From positions 9,548,001-9,612,000 of the forward strand of contig JBHGNT010000013.1 in the NCBI GenBank assembly GCA_043228905.1: a stretch of 64,000 nucleotides of DNA. The letters run 5' to 3'. The stretch is from Azolla caroliniana (taxonomy: Eukaryota; Polypodiophyta). The position numbers were made by a program, and so were the translations under genes. Of this stretch, positions 1-11,598 are shown piece after piece. Position 1 is the stretch's first letter. Each line of letters starts with the position of its first letter. The notes beneath the pieces were generated by a model. It worked only from the letters and a program-made list of their open reading frames with translations, did no database searches and had not been told where the DNA came from.

Positions 1-2528
1 ACTCCATTGGCGATCTCTACTCCGGATATGACCAATTCCAATTGGCGATCAACAGTCGAGACATTACAACCATGAGGACTCCGATCGGGCTTGTGCGGAT
101 GTGTACCTTACCCCAAGGCGCAACGAACTCGGTGGCTCATATAGTGAATGCCATGAATAAAGTCTTGAAGGATTGCATCCCGGACATCACGATGCCATTC
201 TTGGATGATATTCCGATAAAAGGATGTTCGGATGAGGAGAAAGATGAATCGAAAGATAAGGAAGGTTGTAGAAAGTTCGTTGCGGATCATATGAAAGATT
301 GCGAAAAGGTGCTTCAAAGGCTCGAAGATGCGAATTTGACATTTTCGGGAGAAAAATCCGCATTTGGGCAACCAGAGATCTTGGTGGTGGGTCACTTGTG
401 TGGAGCATACGGCCGGAAGCCCTCACCATCCAAAGTGAATGCAATCCAAGACATGAAAGAAGAATGCGAAAACCAAACGGAGGTTCGAAGGTTCCTTGGA
501 GCGTGCGCGTTTTATCATATAAGGATTCCTCACTACGCTCATGTCACCGAACCGTTATATGGACTACTAAAGAAAAGAATAAAGTTCGAATGGCGAGACG
601 AGCACACAAAGGCGATGCGAAGATTAAAGAAACTGCTTCTTGAAGCTCCGGCACTAAGGAAGGCCGACTATGCCGAAGGGAAACCAATTTACGTGACCGT
701 AGATACGAGCCCAACCGGAATCAGGTGGGTCATCAATCAAGAAGGTGAAGATAATGCGCGATATGCCGTCCGGTTCGGAGCAAAGGTTCTCAGCGAACGG
801 CAACAAAGATATGCCCAAGTCAAGCGGGAACTTTGGGGTATTGTGTCGGCAGTGAAGACGGACAAAGATTACCTGATCGGGTCAGAAGTGATAATAGAGA
901 CAGATTGTCTCCCAATTCACGGAATGGTCTCGGGATGTGCGACCCCAGATCTTGCTATGCTAAGGTGGATCGCCTACATCAAGTCTTTAAACCCAGAGAT
1001 CCGTCACATTGCAGGGAAGAAGAACGCCATGGCTGACATGCTGTCGAGGGCAAGATTTTCAAATGGAAGTAACATGGTTTCGGAAGATGAAGATGTCGCC
1101 CTCGACTTCTTCAAGATGGCTCGATTGTCGGCGGAAGACCAGGACACGCAAACCCTCCACGCCTTCAACGAGAACGAGTACGAAGGAGAGTGGTTACTCA
1201 TCGGTAGATTCCTAAGAACATTGACGACAGATGCTTCGTTGACAAAGGAGGAGGCCCTATGGATCCGAAAGAAAGCTTACCGATACTTCTTGAAGGGAGG
1301 ATTCCTTTGGCGACATCCAAAAAGAAGGACAGGAATACCACGACGAGTGGTGGTAAAGAAAGAAGAGCAAGAGACGCTGATGACCGAATTCCACGAGAGT
1401 GCTTGGGCAGGTCATAGAGGAACATGGGCGACGTTCGAAAAGTTGAAGGAGAAGTACTGGTGGCCAAGCATGTACAAAGATGTACTCCATTTCGTGTCCA
1501 CATGCGAAACTTGCCAAGTATATTCAAATATACATCATCGTGATGAGTTAAAACCGACATACCCACTCACCATACACTTCAAATGGATGGTGGATCTGGT
1601 CTTGATGCCAATGGGAGTGGGACAAATGAAGTACTTAGCGCTGGCAAGGGAAGACTTGACAAATCAAGTGGAAGGACGAGCCTTGACAAATAAGACGACT
1701 TCAGCCGTTTGCAAATTTCTACTTGAAGATGTTGTTTGCCGATATGGATGTGTAGGGAAGATAGTGGCCGACCGAGGGGAGTTGGACGCGCACGAAGCGA
1801 CGGAGCTCTTCGAAAGACTAGGCGTGAAGCTCTCCCTCATGACTGCCTACAAACCGGAAGCAAATGGGAAGATCGAGTGAGGGCATGGACCTATCGTTAA
1901 AGCCATCGTACGGGCATGCAACGGTCGAGTCGGGAATTGGCCACGACTATTACCCTATGCCTTGTGGGCCGATAGAACGACACATAGCTCGGTGACAGGG
2001 TATATGCCGACGGAGCTTATGTATGGACAAAAGCCGATTATGCCCATCGAAAGGACGATCGCCTCATGGGTAGCGATACCGTGGGAGAACGAGATGAGCC
2101 GAGAAGAGTTATTAGCGGCGCGGATAAGGCAACTTGAAAGAAGACCTGAAGATTTAGAAAAAACGTGAAAGATGATGAAGGCAACCCGAGTAAAGAACAA
2201 GGTTCGGTTCGACAACACGCATCGACTTCGTCCCAAGAAGATTGAAGAAGGGGATTGGGTTTTGGTTTACGACAACACCCTTGACAATCAACACAGTACA
2301 ACAAGGAAGTTCGCAAGAAGATGGTTCGGGCCGTATATGGTGACAAGTGCCAACGATAATGCCACATACCACCTTGCGGAATTAGACGGATTAAGGTTGG
2401 CCGTACCCATTGCAGGAAAAAGAGTAAAGATTTTCAAGAAAAGACAAGACAAGGATCCTGACCTCGATTACCTCGACAATGAACATAATAGGGCGGATGT
2501 AAATGAAGACATGGAGGAATCTAATTGA
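1..2528 (+). pseudogene. Ty3/gypsy element A: RT (C-terminal part), RNase H, integrase
   Basis: One reading frame runs from base 3 to the TAA after 2525 and is open at the left window edge, so the N-terminal RT, protease and gag are missing. In order it shows the RT palm with FLDD in place of the usual YxDD (about 190-205), an RNase H domain (VTVDTSP, KRELWGIV, IETD), an integrase H2C2 finger (HESAWAGH then CETC near 1395-1515) and the catalytic core residues D (WMVDLVLM), D (VADRGEL) and E (EANGKIE). A C-terminal SH3-like tail follows; I see no chromodomain. Two in-frame TGA codons (1878-1880, 2166-2168) break the frame; the first fits CGA to TGA next to the catalytic E. It is closely related to the reverse-strand element E at 8291-11027. 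As read it cannot make a full polyprotein. Confidence 0.9.
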
Positions 2529-2589
2529 TCATCGTAGCCGAAATCTCACTTTCTCTCTTCTTGGCACGTACCAGAGGACGTGCGGTTTG

Positions 2590-2603
2590 GTGGGGGTGGA
2601 TGT
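2590..2603 (+). other. Polypurine tract of gypsy element A
   Basis: A G-rich run (tttggtgggggtgga) lies directly before the LTR start TGTCGTGAAG. The same context precedes the LTRs at 5170 and 50669 and, on the minus strand, the LTR ending at 8166. This links elements A, E and the non-autonomous elements to one replication system. Confidence 0.7.
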
Positions 2604-3221
2604 CGTGAAGATTCGGCGGCGGCACCGGTATCCGGCGCCGGTGAGAGGTATCCGGCGGCATTGGATGAACCGGCGTCCGACGACTAGATAAATAAATATA
2701 TAAATATATATACATATACAAGGAGGGCAAGTAAGGATTCGAACCTTGCATCTCCAAGTTAGGAATCAATTGGCTTACCATTAAGCCATGCTATTTAGTT
2801 GAAATTATATTTCTATCATTGTACTTTTACTGTAAATTCTCATACATGAGAGCTAAAATGAGTGACATGGTTATCATGCACCACATGTAATACATAAGCG
2901 CCAAATGGCAAACATGCAATTTATGCATGTCTTGTACCCTCACATGCATCATATGCATGAGAGCATCTATAAAAGAAGGAAGGGGAAGGAGAAAAAACAC
3001 GTTTTTTTTTATGAAAATTAAGAGGAAGAAATTCGTTATCAAATTGATCGTGTAACTTGTTCTTAAATCTAAAGTTAAAAGTTCAATCAATCTCTCTCAA
3101 TCGTGTGATCTCAACTTCTCTCTTTCCCAATCTATCTTAAGTACTTTCTCGCTAAAACTTGCGCCAAAGCTTGTACAGACTTTGAATCCTTCCGGTCCAG
3201 AACCCCGGCGGTTCCGCCTCA
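2604..3221 (+). repeat. 3' LTR of gypsy element A (family L)
   Basis: Begins TGTCGTGAAG directly after the polypurine tract and ends ...gcctca, so it has TG...CA termini. The layout is a GC-rich first 80 bp, an AT-rich stretch with an antisense tRNA-like module, a TATA-like tctataaaag near 2968, and a pyrimidine-rich 3' part. Related reverse-strand sequence occurs at 31789-32330 and, partially, at 58905-59318. The end is set by where the forward and reverse copies stop matching. Confidence 0.65.
2724..2790 (-). other. tRNA-like module inside an LTR
   Basis: On the minus strand an A-box-like tggcttaatgg (2778-2788) is followed about 33 nt later by a perfect B-box ggttcgaatcc (2735-2745). Spacing and the D-arm and T-arm character resemble a tRNA or the head of a tRNA-derived SINE, but I could not fold a convincing acceptor stem, so I do not call it a functional tRNA gene. 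It is antisense to its LTR. Confidence 0.55.
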
Positions 3222-3234
3222 CGATCTGCGCGTA

Positions 3235-4602
3235 GTGACGGATCTTCACGACAACGGCGTCCAAACGAAGGTGGCTACAAACATGACATCGGCGAGTGAT
3301 GGTACCAAGACTTTTCCCACACCTACTCTAGAGACTTCGGCGGTCGGCCCTGAGAGCCCACGTGAGACTGGAGAGACGGAAGGTGGCGGTGGCAAAGCGG
3401 ACGATCGAAACGACGACGAGGAAGGTCATAGCGGACGGAGGAGAGACCCCTCGACACCGAGACCGGAGACTATGGCGGTTGCGCTCGAATGCCAACATAA
3501 GACCGGAGAGAAGGGCGGTGGCCGTGAGGAGGCTTGGCCCGGAGCGAACATGTACGAAGATGAGGATGCGAGGCCCGGAACGGGCATATACAAGAGGACC
3601 GACGGAGAGGTCGGGAGTGGCAAAGAGGAGAGAGTCGGGAACCGACCCGACCGGAAGATGAACCGGTTGATAATACGACATGACTGGAAGACGACGCGGA
3701 AGAATATTGGAGCGGGGTCCGGTCAACCGGGCCCGAACCGAAGAAGAGCCGGCAAGGCCGTATTTGTTCGGACAAACATGTACCAGCCGGTTACGATTAC
3801 GGAAGGGAGCCGACCAAACCGGAACTCGATCGGCCGAGACCGATCCAGGCGAAGGCTAAGTCGGCATGATTGGAGGTTGAGGCGAACGAGCCACAACACC
3901 CGGTGGGAGCTGGTGAGCGCCAGAAGGAGGCCAAGCATGCACGAGGAGTACGACTTGGTGGGAGGCCAAGAGCGAGAGGATCCCTCCACATCTATCCTTG
4001 AGACTTTGGCGGTTGCGGATCGATGTAAGACCAAAGAGACGACAGGTGGCGGCGACGAGTTGGAAGCCGGAGCGGACGAGGAAACCAGAACGGGTATCCG
4101 ATACGGGGTGACGGCCGAGCGGGCCCAAGACGATAAGCCGGGGTCGGAAGGTGCTACGGCAACAAAGGGAGAAGCGTGTAACATGAAGAATGCATTACGG
4201 CGTAGAACGGAGCGTGCACTACGGCCGACGAAGGGCCAAGAAGCAAGCATGCACCCCGAAGAGCGGCAACGAGTGACCGGCAACGGTGGACCAGTTGAGC
4301 CTTTGAGAGGCAAGCATGTGGCAAGAGACGGAGCGGTGAGTTCCCGGGATCAGCGGATGAACAACGAGAGCGGAGGATGGTGCGTGGAGAGCAAAGAACT
4401 ACACACCGGGAAGAGAAAATGCGACAGCTTCCCGGAGGGCGTGCAAGGCCAAGCGGGCCAAGAGGGCGCAAGTCGAGGCGAGGCGGTAACGGGAGCCTCG
4501 AGGGACACCGACGCAGAGGTCGGGATGACGGTACGCTCTATCTACGGAGAGAGAACACAACGGGCAAAAGAGAAGCAAGGAACGCGAAATGGGGTTGCCT
4601 AA
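3235..4602 (+). CDS. Charged, low-complexity ORF of the non-autonomous element
   Basis: A 455-codon frame is rich in Gly, Arg, Glu and Asp and has no recognised domain. The early part carries the motif TGETEGGGGKADD, which recurs several times in the ORF at 47722-49368 of element N. The composition is typical of GC-rich repeat-derived coding sequence. The upstream codons are also open, so the true start is uncertain. It may be a structural or accessory protein of the element, or simply non-functional sequence kept open by base composition; preservation of a long frame in two separated relatives slightly favours the former. I do not assign a function. Confidence 0.45.
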   Translation: MTDLHDNGVQTKVATNMTSASDGTKTFPTPTLETSAVGPESPRETGETEGGGGKADDRNDDEEGHSGRRRDPSTPRPETMAVALECQHKTGEKGGGREEAWPGANMYEDEDARPGTGIYKRTDGEVGSGKEERVGNRPDRKMNRLIIRHDWKTTRKNIGAGSGQPGPNRRRAGKAVFVRTNMYQPVTITEGSRPNRNSIGRDRSRRRLSRHDWRLRRTSHNTRWELVSARRRPSMHEEYDLVGGQEREDPSTSILETLAVADRCKTKETTGGGDELEAGADEETRTGIRYGVTAERAQDDKPGSEGATATKGEACNMKNALRRRTERALRPTKGQEASMHPEERQRVTGNGGPVEPLRGKHVARDGAVSSRDQRMNNESGGWCVESKELHTGKRKCDSFPEGVQGQAGQEGASRGEAVTGASRDTDAEVGMTVRSIYGERTQRAKEKQGTRNGVA

Positions 4603-4611
4603 GGGCCAAAG

Positions 4612-4640
4612 AATGGTTTAGGGTTTAGGGTTTAGGGTTA
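4612..4640 (+). repeat. Short plant telomere-like repeat
   Basis: Three tandem units of gtttagg sit just after the ORF end. The array is far too short for a telomere. Variant ttaggg units also occur in related LTRs near 5405-5440, 47168-47198 and 51097-51127. Confidence 0.8.
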
Positions 4641-5169
4641 TTTGGAGGACAACGACGACACACGGAAAGAGCCTACGGGAGGCGAGCGTAGAACGAAGGG
4701 AGTCGGTACGAGGTGTTCGGGGTGAGGAGAAGGTCGAGCTGGAGGTGGAACACACGCGATACGCGAGGAGCGGCACCCAACGAGCAATAGAAGTAATCGG
4801 GGGTCTAACCGGAGGACATGTGCGGTGAGGAAGGAAGGGAGACCGGATCGGCAACGGTATTCGGGATGGCCGGTCGAAGAAGAAGGCGTGTGCGCCGGAC
4901 ATGGAGGATCGGATGGAGTCGGTGTTTTGGGTACACGCGACGGACGTGGTGGATAAGATGGAGCCGACGGTTCAAGAGCATACGACGGATATGGCGGACC
5001 GGGAGGCTACGGTGGTCCATGTGGGACGGATGGCTTGCTCGAAGTGGAAGACAAAGTCGGTCAAAGCTAACAAAGACGCTAAGGACTCGGTTGATCGCCA
5101 TGACCAAAAATCTCACCTCTTTCCCCTTCTTGGCACATATCGGTGGATGTGTGGTTTGGTGGGGGCGGA

Positions 5170-5697
5170 TGTCGTGAAGATTTTCGTCCATAGGTGGAAA
5201 CCAGGGTGGAAACGACAAGTCGGTGGTGTGCAACATGTGCACACGTATACTAGGAAATGGTGGATAAAAATAAGAGGGGAAATTTTAGCCCACATTGTAA
5301 GGTCCCTCCCTCCTTGGGCTATAAAAGGAAGGGAGGGGTCACTTATGAAGGGTTGCCTATTTTGCGTATGGGAGGTATACCACTTAGTCTAGAGTTCTTA
5401 CCGTTTTAGGGTTAGGGTTTCATTTAGGGTTTCGTTATTCATCCTCGGTTAGGGTTTCCTTATATCGTTTGGTGCGGCCTAAGCGGCCACCATTGTTGTA
5501 ATTATTCCTTGGGTTTAATATAACTTGTTGAGTATCTTGCCTCCGCCGATCTCTCCCTCTATGCCATCGTCTTTTTCTTTCCTCTTCTCCTCTTCAGCTA
5601 AGCCTCCATATCATATCTGATTCCTTCTCCTCTACTCCCTAGTCCAAGACCCCCGTGGCCCCGCCCCTTCTACACGCACGTGCGTAACAACGCGACA
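5170..5697 (+). repeat. 3' LTR of the truncated non-autonomous element
   Basis: Starts TGTCGTGAAGATTTTCG and ends ...aacgcgaca. It is the same family as the 729/731-bp LTRs of element N (46744-47472, 50669-51399) but shorter. It has a TATA-like ctataaaagg near 5320, followed by telomere-like repeats and a T-rich 3' part. Confidence 0.85.
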
Positions 5698-5700
5698 CTG

Positions 5701-7150
5701 GTCCATAGTCTTGTACTTCGTATGCACATGGGCCATCCGATCCAACTCGACCCTCTCCCCGAAGTCGGCGATGACTTCGTACATCTCTTCTGAAATAACC
5801 GGATTCGTCCGGTCTTCGTTGAGGCCTTCTTGGAACACCTTAAATTCCCCCAAGGTGTCGTCGAAAGAGACCGCCTCCATGGCTCCAACAATCTCATCGT
5901 CGGGGCCTAGGACTCTACACCCCCTAAGACGTTCCTCTGCCCGTTTCTTCTCCCGGCCGCTAATGCCGGTTATCGTACACTGGTGTCCTATGCTGGCCGA
6001 ATCCTGTAGACTTGGGTCCGACGTGACCTCTTTCATCCCTAACCCGCTGCCCTCCGGCAAGGGTGCCGCGACTGGCCTCATCTTCCGGTCCATAATCTTC
6101 TACTTCGTATGCACATGGGTTGTCCGATCCAATTCGACCCTCTCCCCGAAGTCGGTGATGACTTCGTACATCTCTTCTGAAGTAACTGGATTCGTCCGGT
6201 CTTCGTTGAGGCCTTCTTGGAACACCTTCTTTAATTCCCCCAAGGTGTCGTCGAAAGAGACTGCCTCCATGGCTCCAATAATCTCATCGTCGGGGCCTAG
6301 GACTCCGCACGCCCTGAGACGTTCCTCTGCCCGTTTCTTCTCCCGGCCGCGAATGCCGGTTATTGTACACCGGTGTCCTATGCCGGACGAATCCTATAGA
6401 CTTGGGTCCCACGTGACCTCTTTCATCCGTAACCCGCTGCCGTCCGGCAAGGGTGCCGCGACTGGCCTCATCTTCTGGTCCATAGTCTTGTACTTTGTAT
6501 GCACATGGGCCGTCCGATCCAACACGACCCTCTCCCCGAAGTCGGCGATGACTTCGTACATCTGTTCTGAATTAACCGTATTTGTCCGGTCTTCGTTGAG
6601 GCCTTCTTGGAACACCTTCTTTAATTCCCCCAAGGTGTCGTCGAAAGAGACCGCCTCCATGGCTCCAACAATCTCATCGTGAGGGCCTAGGACTCCGCAC
6701 GCCCTGAGACGTTCCTCTGCCCGTTTCTTCTCACGGCCGCGAATGCCGGTTATTGTACACCGGTGTCCTATGCCGACCGAATCCTATAGACTTGGGTCCC
6801 ATGTGACCTCTTTCATCCGTTACCCGCTGCCGTTCGGCAAGGCTGCCGCGACTGGCCTCATCTTCTGGTCCATAGTCTTGTACTTTGTATGCACATGGGC
6901 CGTCTGATCCAACACGACCCTCTCCCCGAAGTCGGCGATGACTTCGTACATCTGTTCTGAATTAACCGTATTTGTCCGGTCTTCGTTGAGGCCTTCTTGG
7001 AACACCTTCTTTAATTCCCCCAAGGTGTCGTCGAAAGAGACCGCCTCCATGGCTCCAACAATCTCATCGTTGGATCCTAGGACTCCGCATGCCCTGAGAT
7101 GTTCCTTTGCCCGTTTCTTCTCCCGGTCGCTAATGCCGGTTATCGCACAA
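5701..7150 (-). repeat. Four tandem copies of a 390-bp pol segment
   Basis: Copies start at 5701 (387 bp), 6088 (390), 6478 (390) and 6868 (partial, to about 7150). On the minus strand each encodes about 130 residues containing EEMYEVIADFGER, HTKYKTMDQ and EAVSFDDTLGE. The period is a multiple of three, so the frame continues across units. A single-copy homologue lies at 11166-11598 between the protease and RT of element E, identifying the unit as the protease-RT linker of this gypsy family. Confidence 0.85.
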
Positions 7151-7378
7151 CCTCCGTTGTCAGAGAACCAAAATTTCCTATATATAGTACAGGGCTTCCT
7201 TTCTATGGTACACGTGTGGGGTGTCTTTGGGGAGTCTGGACTATCGCGGCCCCACGCCTTGATAGCCCTCTCTAAAAATACCCTCGGCTTTCGCCGCCGA
7301 GGGTCTCACGGTTGCGCTCATGGTTCGGTCGCACCGTCAGAAATTGGACTGAGTGTGGTCCATCTTGGCTCTTCACGC
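7151..7378 (-). pseudogene. Fragment of gypsy protease-RT linker
   Basis: The sequence matches the single-copy region at 11580-11750 plus 12352-12380 of element E, including the bases where the solo LTR later inserted there. No complete frame remains. It joins the 390-bp array to the LTR at 7379. Confidence 0.6.
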
Positions 7379-8166
7379 TGTCGAGGAAATCCTCGCGGAT
7401 GCGTGAAAGTCGGGCAGGGCCACAGGGGTCTCGAACCAAGGAACCGAGGAAACGAGAAGGGAGCTGTTTGAGAATTGCGTAGGTCATGGGACAACGGGAA
7501 AATAGGTAATGCTAGCGATCGAGAGAGGGTAAAAGAGTCGTGCGTAGACGTAGACACGGGCAAGACACTGAGAACAACGTTTGTTAGGCAAGGAGGGTTT
7601 CTATTAAACAACACAAGTGCACAGTGTGGTGGGTGATTACAGCCGTATCAGAGCCAGAGATGGAGCGTGGAGCTTGGTAAACAACATAGGTGCATAGTGC
7701 GGTGGGTGATTACAGTCGGATCAGAGCCGGAGATGGAGTGCGAAGCTTAGTAATAGCCAGACCCAAAGGTGCATTGCCACGCTGAAGGTCGATCCCCTAG
7801 TCGGGAGCACTCAGACGTTAGACGTGTGCAGGGGAAGCGCCTTCCGATGATCAGTCCTCCTCCTCTTTTCTGTATCTCCTCTCCTCTCTATGGCATCCTC
7901 AAGACAATTGAAGGTCCCCCCCTTTATAGCACAAGGAGCGACTGTTACAAGCATTCATGACTCGTCGCTTTCCCTTCCTAGATCCTCTCCCTCGTAACTC
8001 TCCTTACATATGCGATGTCTATTTCTTCATTAATGTCGTGACTACCTAGTACCCCCTTGTATACTCATGCCTAGTACTCTTCCTAGCTAATTCTCTCGAG
8101 GCGTGCACTCGCGTAAACTGGCGCGTTTCACCTTGTTTCTACCTATGGCTTGAAATCTTCATGACA
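7379..8166 (-). repeat. 3' LTR of reverse-strand gypsy element E
   Basis: On the minus strand it begins TGTCATGAAGATTTC at 8166, directly after a G-rich polypurine tract, and ends ...cctcgaca at 7379. It includes a TATA-like tataaaggggg (about 7912-7925, minus). It matches 14435-15022, the truncated 5' LTR. Confidence 0.85.
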
Positions 8167-8290
8167 TCCACCCCCACCAAACTGCACATCTTCCGGTATG
8201 GCCGGATAGTGAATTTAGTGGAGGATTCCGGGCCATCGGTTACTCGTCCTCCTCTCCGGAGCTGGCGCTTCCGGCTCCCGGGTCCAGTTC

Positions 8291-9397
8291 CTACTCTTTC
8301 CGTCTCTTGAAGGCTTTTATCCACTTGCCGGCCACTAGAGTCGTTATTCGCGTCCCGTCGAGCTCTACGAGATGATACGTGGTGTTGTCGTTGACGCTAC
8401 TTACCACGTACGACCCAAACCATCGCTTCGCAAACTTGCGCGTAGACCTATGCTGGTTGTCGAGGCTGCTGTCGTAGAATAACACCCAATTGTCTTCCTC
8501 GATCTTCCTTGGCAGGAGCCGGTGCGTTCGGCCGAACCGGGTTTTGTTCCGGATCCTTGCTTCTCTTACCCTCATCGTGGCTCGTTCCACGTTTTCTGGT
8601 CGTCGCTCGAGTTTCCGGATTCGTTCTGCTTGCAACTCTTCTCTGCTCATTTCGCTAGCCCAATCGATCGCTGCTCACGAGGCGATCGTCCACTCTACTA
8701 GCATGATGGGTTTCTGTCCGTACATCAGTTCCGCCGGCATGTACCCTGTCACCGAGTTGTGGGTAGTCCTATTCGCCCATAACGTGTATGGGAGCAACCT
8801 CGGCCAGTCGCCGACTTGACCCTGGCAGGCGTGTACAATGGCTTTTACAATCGGGCCATGGCCCCGTTCAATCTTTCCGTTTGCCTCTGGGTTGTACGCC
8901 ATTGTGAGGGACAGTTTTACGCCTAACCGATCGAACAAATCCTCGGTCTCTTCCGCATTTAGCTCTCCTCGGTCAACCACGATTTTCTCCACGCACCCGT
9001 ATCGGCATATGACATCCTCGATCAGAAACTTGCATACGGCCGCGGTGGTCTTGTTCTTTAGTGCTCGTCCCTCCACATGGTTGGTTAGGTCTTCTCTAGC
9101 CAGCACTAGGTATCGCTTTTGACCTTTGCCCACCGACATCGTAACTAAGTCAACCATCCATTTGATGTGCACGGTCGGGGGATAAGTTGGGCGTAGTTCG
9201 TCTCGGTGTCGAACCACCGAGTGCATATGGCAGCTTTCACATTTGGACACGAAGTTGTGCACGCTCTTGTACATGCCTGGCCACCAATACTCTCCTTTTA
9301 ACTTCTCGAATGTAGCCCATGTACTCCGGTGTCCAGACCAAGGGCTCTCGTGAAACTCCGACATCAGCTTCTGTTGGTCATTCGCTTGCGCTATCAC
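8291..9397 (-). pseudogene. Gypsy element E integrase and C-terminal tail
   Basis: The minus-strand coding sequence contains the H2C2 finger (HESPWSGH, CESC), all three catalytic acidic residues (D in WMVDLVTM, D in VVDRGEL, E in EANGKIE) and the post-core region ending in an SH3-like tail (EEDNWVLFYD, KRWFGSYVV). A TGG to TGA stop near 8675 separates the core from the tail, which continues in the same frame from about 8650 to 8291. It is strongly similar to element A at 1380-2450. Integrase would join the cDNA to the chromosome; the internal stop makes this copy defective. Confidence 0.85.
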
Positions 9398-9550
9398 CCG
9401 AAGCGGTGCGTCGTTTTGCTTTTCTGGGACCCTCCCGATTTTTCCTTTCCGTAGGAAGTATCTTTATGCTTTCTTTCGGAGTTGTCCGGCCTCCTCCTTG
9501 GTCATTGTGGCGTCCGTCGTCATTTTCTCCAAAAATCTCCCAATTAGAAG

Positions 9551-11027
9551 CTACTCCTCGTCGTAGCCGTCTTCGTCGAACTCATTCACGGGCGAAGCGC
9601 TTCGCCTTTTTATCCCCACCCTTGCCGATTTGAAGAAGTCTGCACCGACTTCTTCGCTCTTTGATACCATGTCGTCCTCATCCTCAAATCTTGCTCTAGA
9701 AAGCATATCGGCCATGGCGTTGTCTTTACACGAGATGTGTCGTATCGCCGGGTTTTGGGACTTGATGTACGCAATCCACTTGAGCATGGCCAGGTCGGGA
9801 GTTGCGCATTCGGAGACCATACCGAGAATCGGCAAGCAGTCCGTTTCGATAATTACTTCTGTCCCGATTAGGTAATCTTTGTTGACCTTAACCGTCGAAA
9901 CGATACCCCACAACTCACGCTTGACTTGGGCGTACCTCGCTGTCGCTCGCTCAGTACCTTCGCACCAAACCGGATAGGGAAGCGTGTGCCGTCTTCGTCC
10001 TCTTGATTTACGACCCACCCGATCCCGGTCGGGCTGGTGTCCACAGTGATGTTGACCGGAGTTCCCGGTGCGTATTCCGCTTTGCGCAAAGCCGGTGCCA
10101 CGGCAAGCGTTCGTTTTAGTTTCTGGACCGCCCCCGTATGTTCCTTTGTCCATTCGAATTTCCTGTTCTTCTTCAGGAGGCTGTAGAGTGGTTTGGTGAT
10201 GTGCGCATAATGAGGGATCCATATGTGGTAGAAGGTGCATGCTCCTAGGAACCGCCGGACCTCCGTGATGGATCCGCACTCCTCCTTCATTGCCGAGATG
10301 GCCTCTACCTTGGTCGGTGATGGCCCCCGGCTGTACAACCCAAAGAGGTGGCCAACCACTAACATCTCCGGTTGTCCGAAAACCGACTTTTCGCCTAAGA
10401 AGGTAAGCCGCATGCCCTCGAGCCTCTGTAGTATCTTCTCGCAGTCGGAGATGTGGTCCACGAAAAACATCCGGCACTCGTCCGCGCCGATCGACTCATC
10501 CTTGGCGTCTTCTGGACACCCTTTTATAGGGATGTCGTCTAGGAAAGGCATGGTAATGTCCGAGATGTAGTCCTCAGAACTCTGTTCATTGCGTTCACCA
10601 TGTGTGCCACCGAGTTGGTTCCGCCCTGTGGTAGGGTACACATTCGAACTAGGCCGAGAGGGGTCCACATCATCGTGATGTCCCAGTTCTCCACGGTGAG
10701 CTGGAATTGGTCGTACCCCGAGTAAAGGTCTCCGACTGAGTATATGGACCTTTCGGCGAAGGCTTCAGCGAACTCGTGGATCGACGGCCCTACTCCTGTA
10801 TTGCGGATGGTCACTTTGTTGACCGGTTGTAAGTCCTGGATGAACCGCAATGTGCCGTTCTTCTTTGGTACCGTAAACCACCGGTTAGAATAGGGGGCAC
10901 TCGACGGTTCGAGGATGCCCAACACCACTTTCTGCTTAAGAAGCTCCATCAACATCGGCATGTGAGCTCTCGGTACTGGGATCAGCTTGAGACTCCATGG
11001 TATGTGTGGTATTGTAAAGATCACCAT
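9551..11027 (-). pseudogene. Gypsy element E reverse transcriptase and RNase H
   Basis: Three overlapping minus-strand frames give one RT-RNase H protein with frameshifts near 10580 and 9955. Visible in order: fingers and palm (RFIQDLQPVNKVTIRN, YSGYDQFQL, MCTLPQG), the active-site FLDD near 10530, the connection (FLGACTFYHIWIPHYAH) and RNase H residues (ITVDTSP, KRELWGIV, IETD). FLDD is shared with element A, so it is a family trait, not a mutation. Integrase follows at 9397. Confidence 0.85.
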
Positions 11028-11165
11028 TGGCTCGACGATGGTCGAGTCGACGCACCCGATCTCTCACAGTGAGAATGCGAAGGCCTTCCCATGCCTCTCG
11101 AGCATTCCTCGGAACTTGTCCTCTTCCGCTGGCAGTAGGAAGCCACCCCCACCAATCTTCAGCTC

Positions 11166-11598
11166 TCATAGTGTTTTGTCGATGAAACGGTGTCCTATGC
11201 CGGCCGGATTTCGTAGGCTCGGGTCGGTAGCGACCCTCTTTATTCGTTCCCAGCTGCCCTCCGGTAAGGGGGCCGCGATGGGCTTCACCTTCCGGTCCAT
11301 CATCTTGTATTTTGTGTCTATTCGGGCGATCCGATATGCCCTGGTTCCTCTTTCGAAGTCCACAATGACTTCATACATGTCGATCGAGTTGACTGGTATG
11401 ACTCCGTCTTTGCTTAGACCTCCTCCGACTACCTTCCCGATTTCCCCCCAAGGTGTCATCAAACGAGACCGCTTCCACGGCTTCCCGAATTCCTTCGTCG
11501 TGGCTTAAGGCTCTACACGCCTTCAAGCATATCTCAGTCCGTTTTCTTTCTTTGCTGCTGATGCTGGCTATGGTACACCCCCCGTTGTTGGAGAACAA
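11166..11598 (-). pseudogene. Protease-RT linker of gypsy element E (single-copy homologue of the 390-bp repeat)
   Basis: The minus strand encodes MYEVIVDFE, DTKYKMMDRK and EAVSFDDTLG, the same block as the amplified unit at 5701-7150, with a frameshift near 11450. No catalytic domain is recognisable. Its position just upstream of RT suggests a spacer of the polyprotein. Confidence 0.6.

Larger units (their letters stand above)
3222..5169 (+). mobile_element. Internal region of a truncated non-autonomous gypsy-related element
   Basis: The GC-rich sequence between two LTRs has no RT, RNase H or integrase motifs. Its last 80 bp (polypurine tract and flank) match the same position in elements A and N, and its ORF shares a Gly-rich repeat with the ORF of element N. 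The 5' LTR and primer site are missing; the segment abuts the end of LTR L at 3221. Confidence 0.7.

Noticed and set aside
2724-2790. Functional tRNA gene
   Set aside because: The B-box is perfect and the A-box good, but I could not form an acceptor stem or a clear anticodon arm, and the module recurs in LTRs with decay.
3328-4471. Long reverse-strand frames opposite the non-autonomous ORF
   Set aside because: GC-rich sequence keeps several frames open; the peptides are Ser/Arg/Pro-rich without any motif.
4612-4640. Telomere or subtelomere
   Set aside because: Only three units, embedded in a retroelement; similar short runs are inside LTRs.
5711-7471. Forward-strand 323-codon frame and its continuation
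   Set aside because: It is antisense to the real pol segment; the minus-strand reading has the single-copy homologue in element E.
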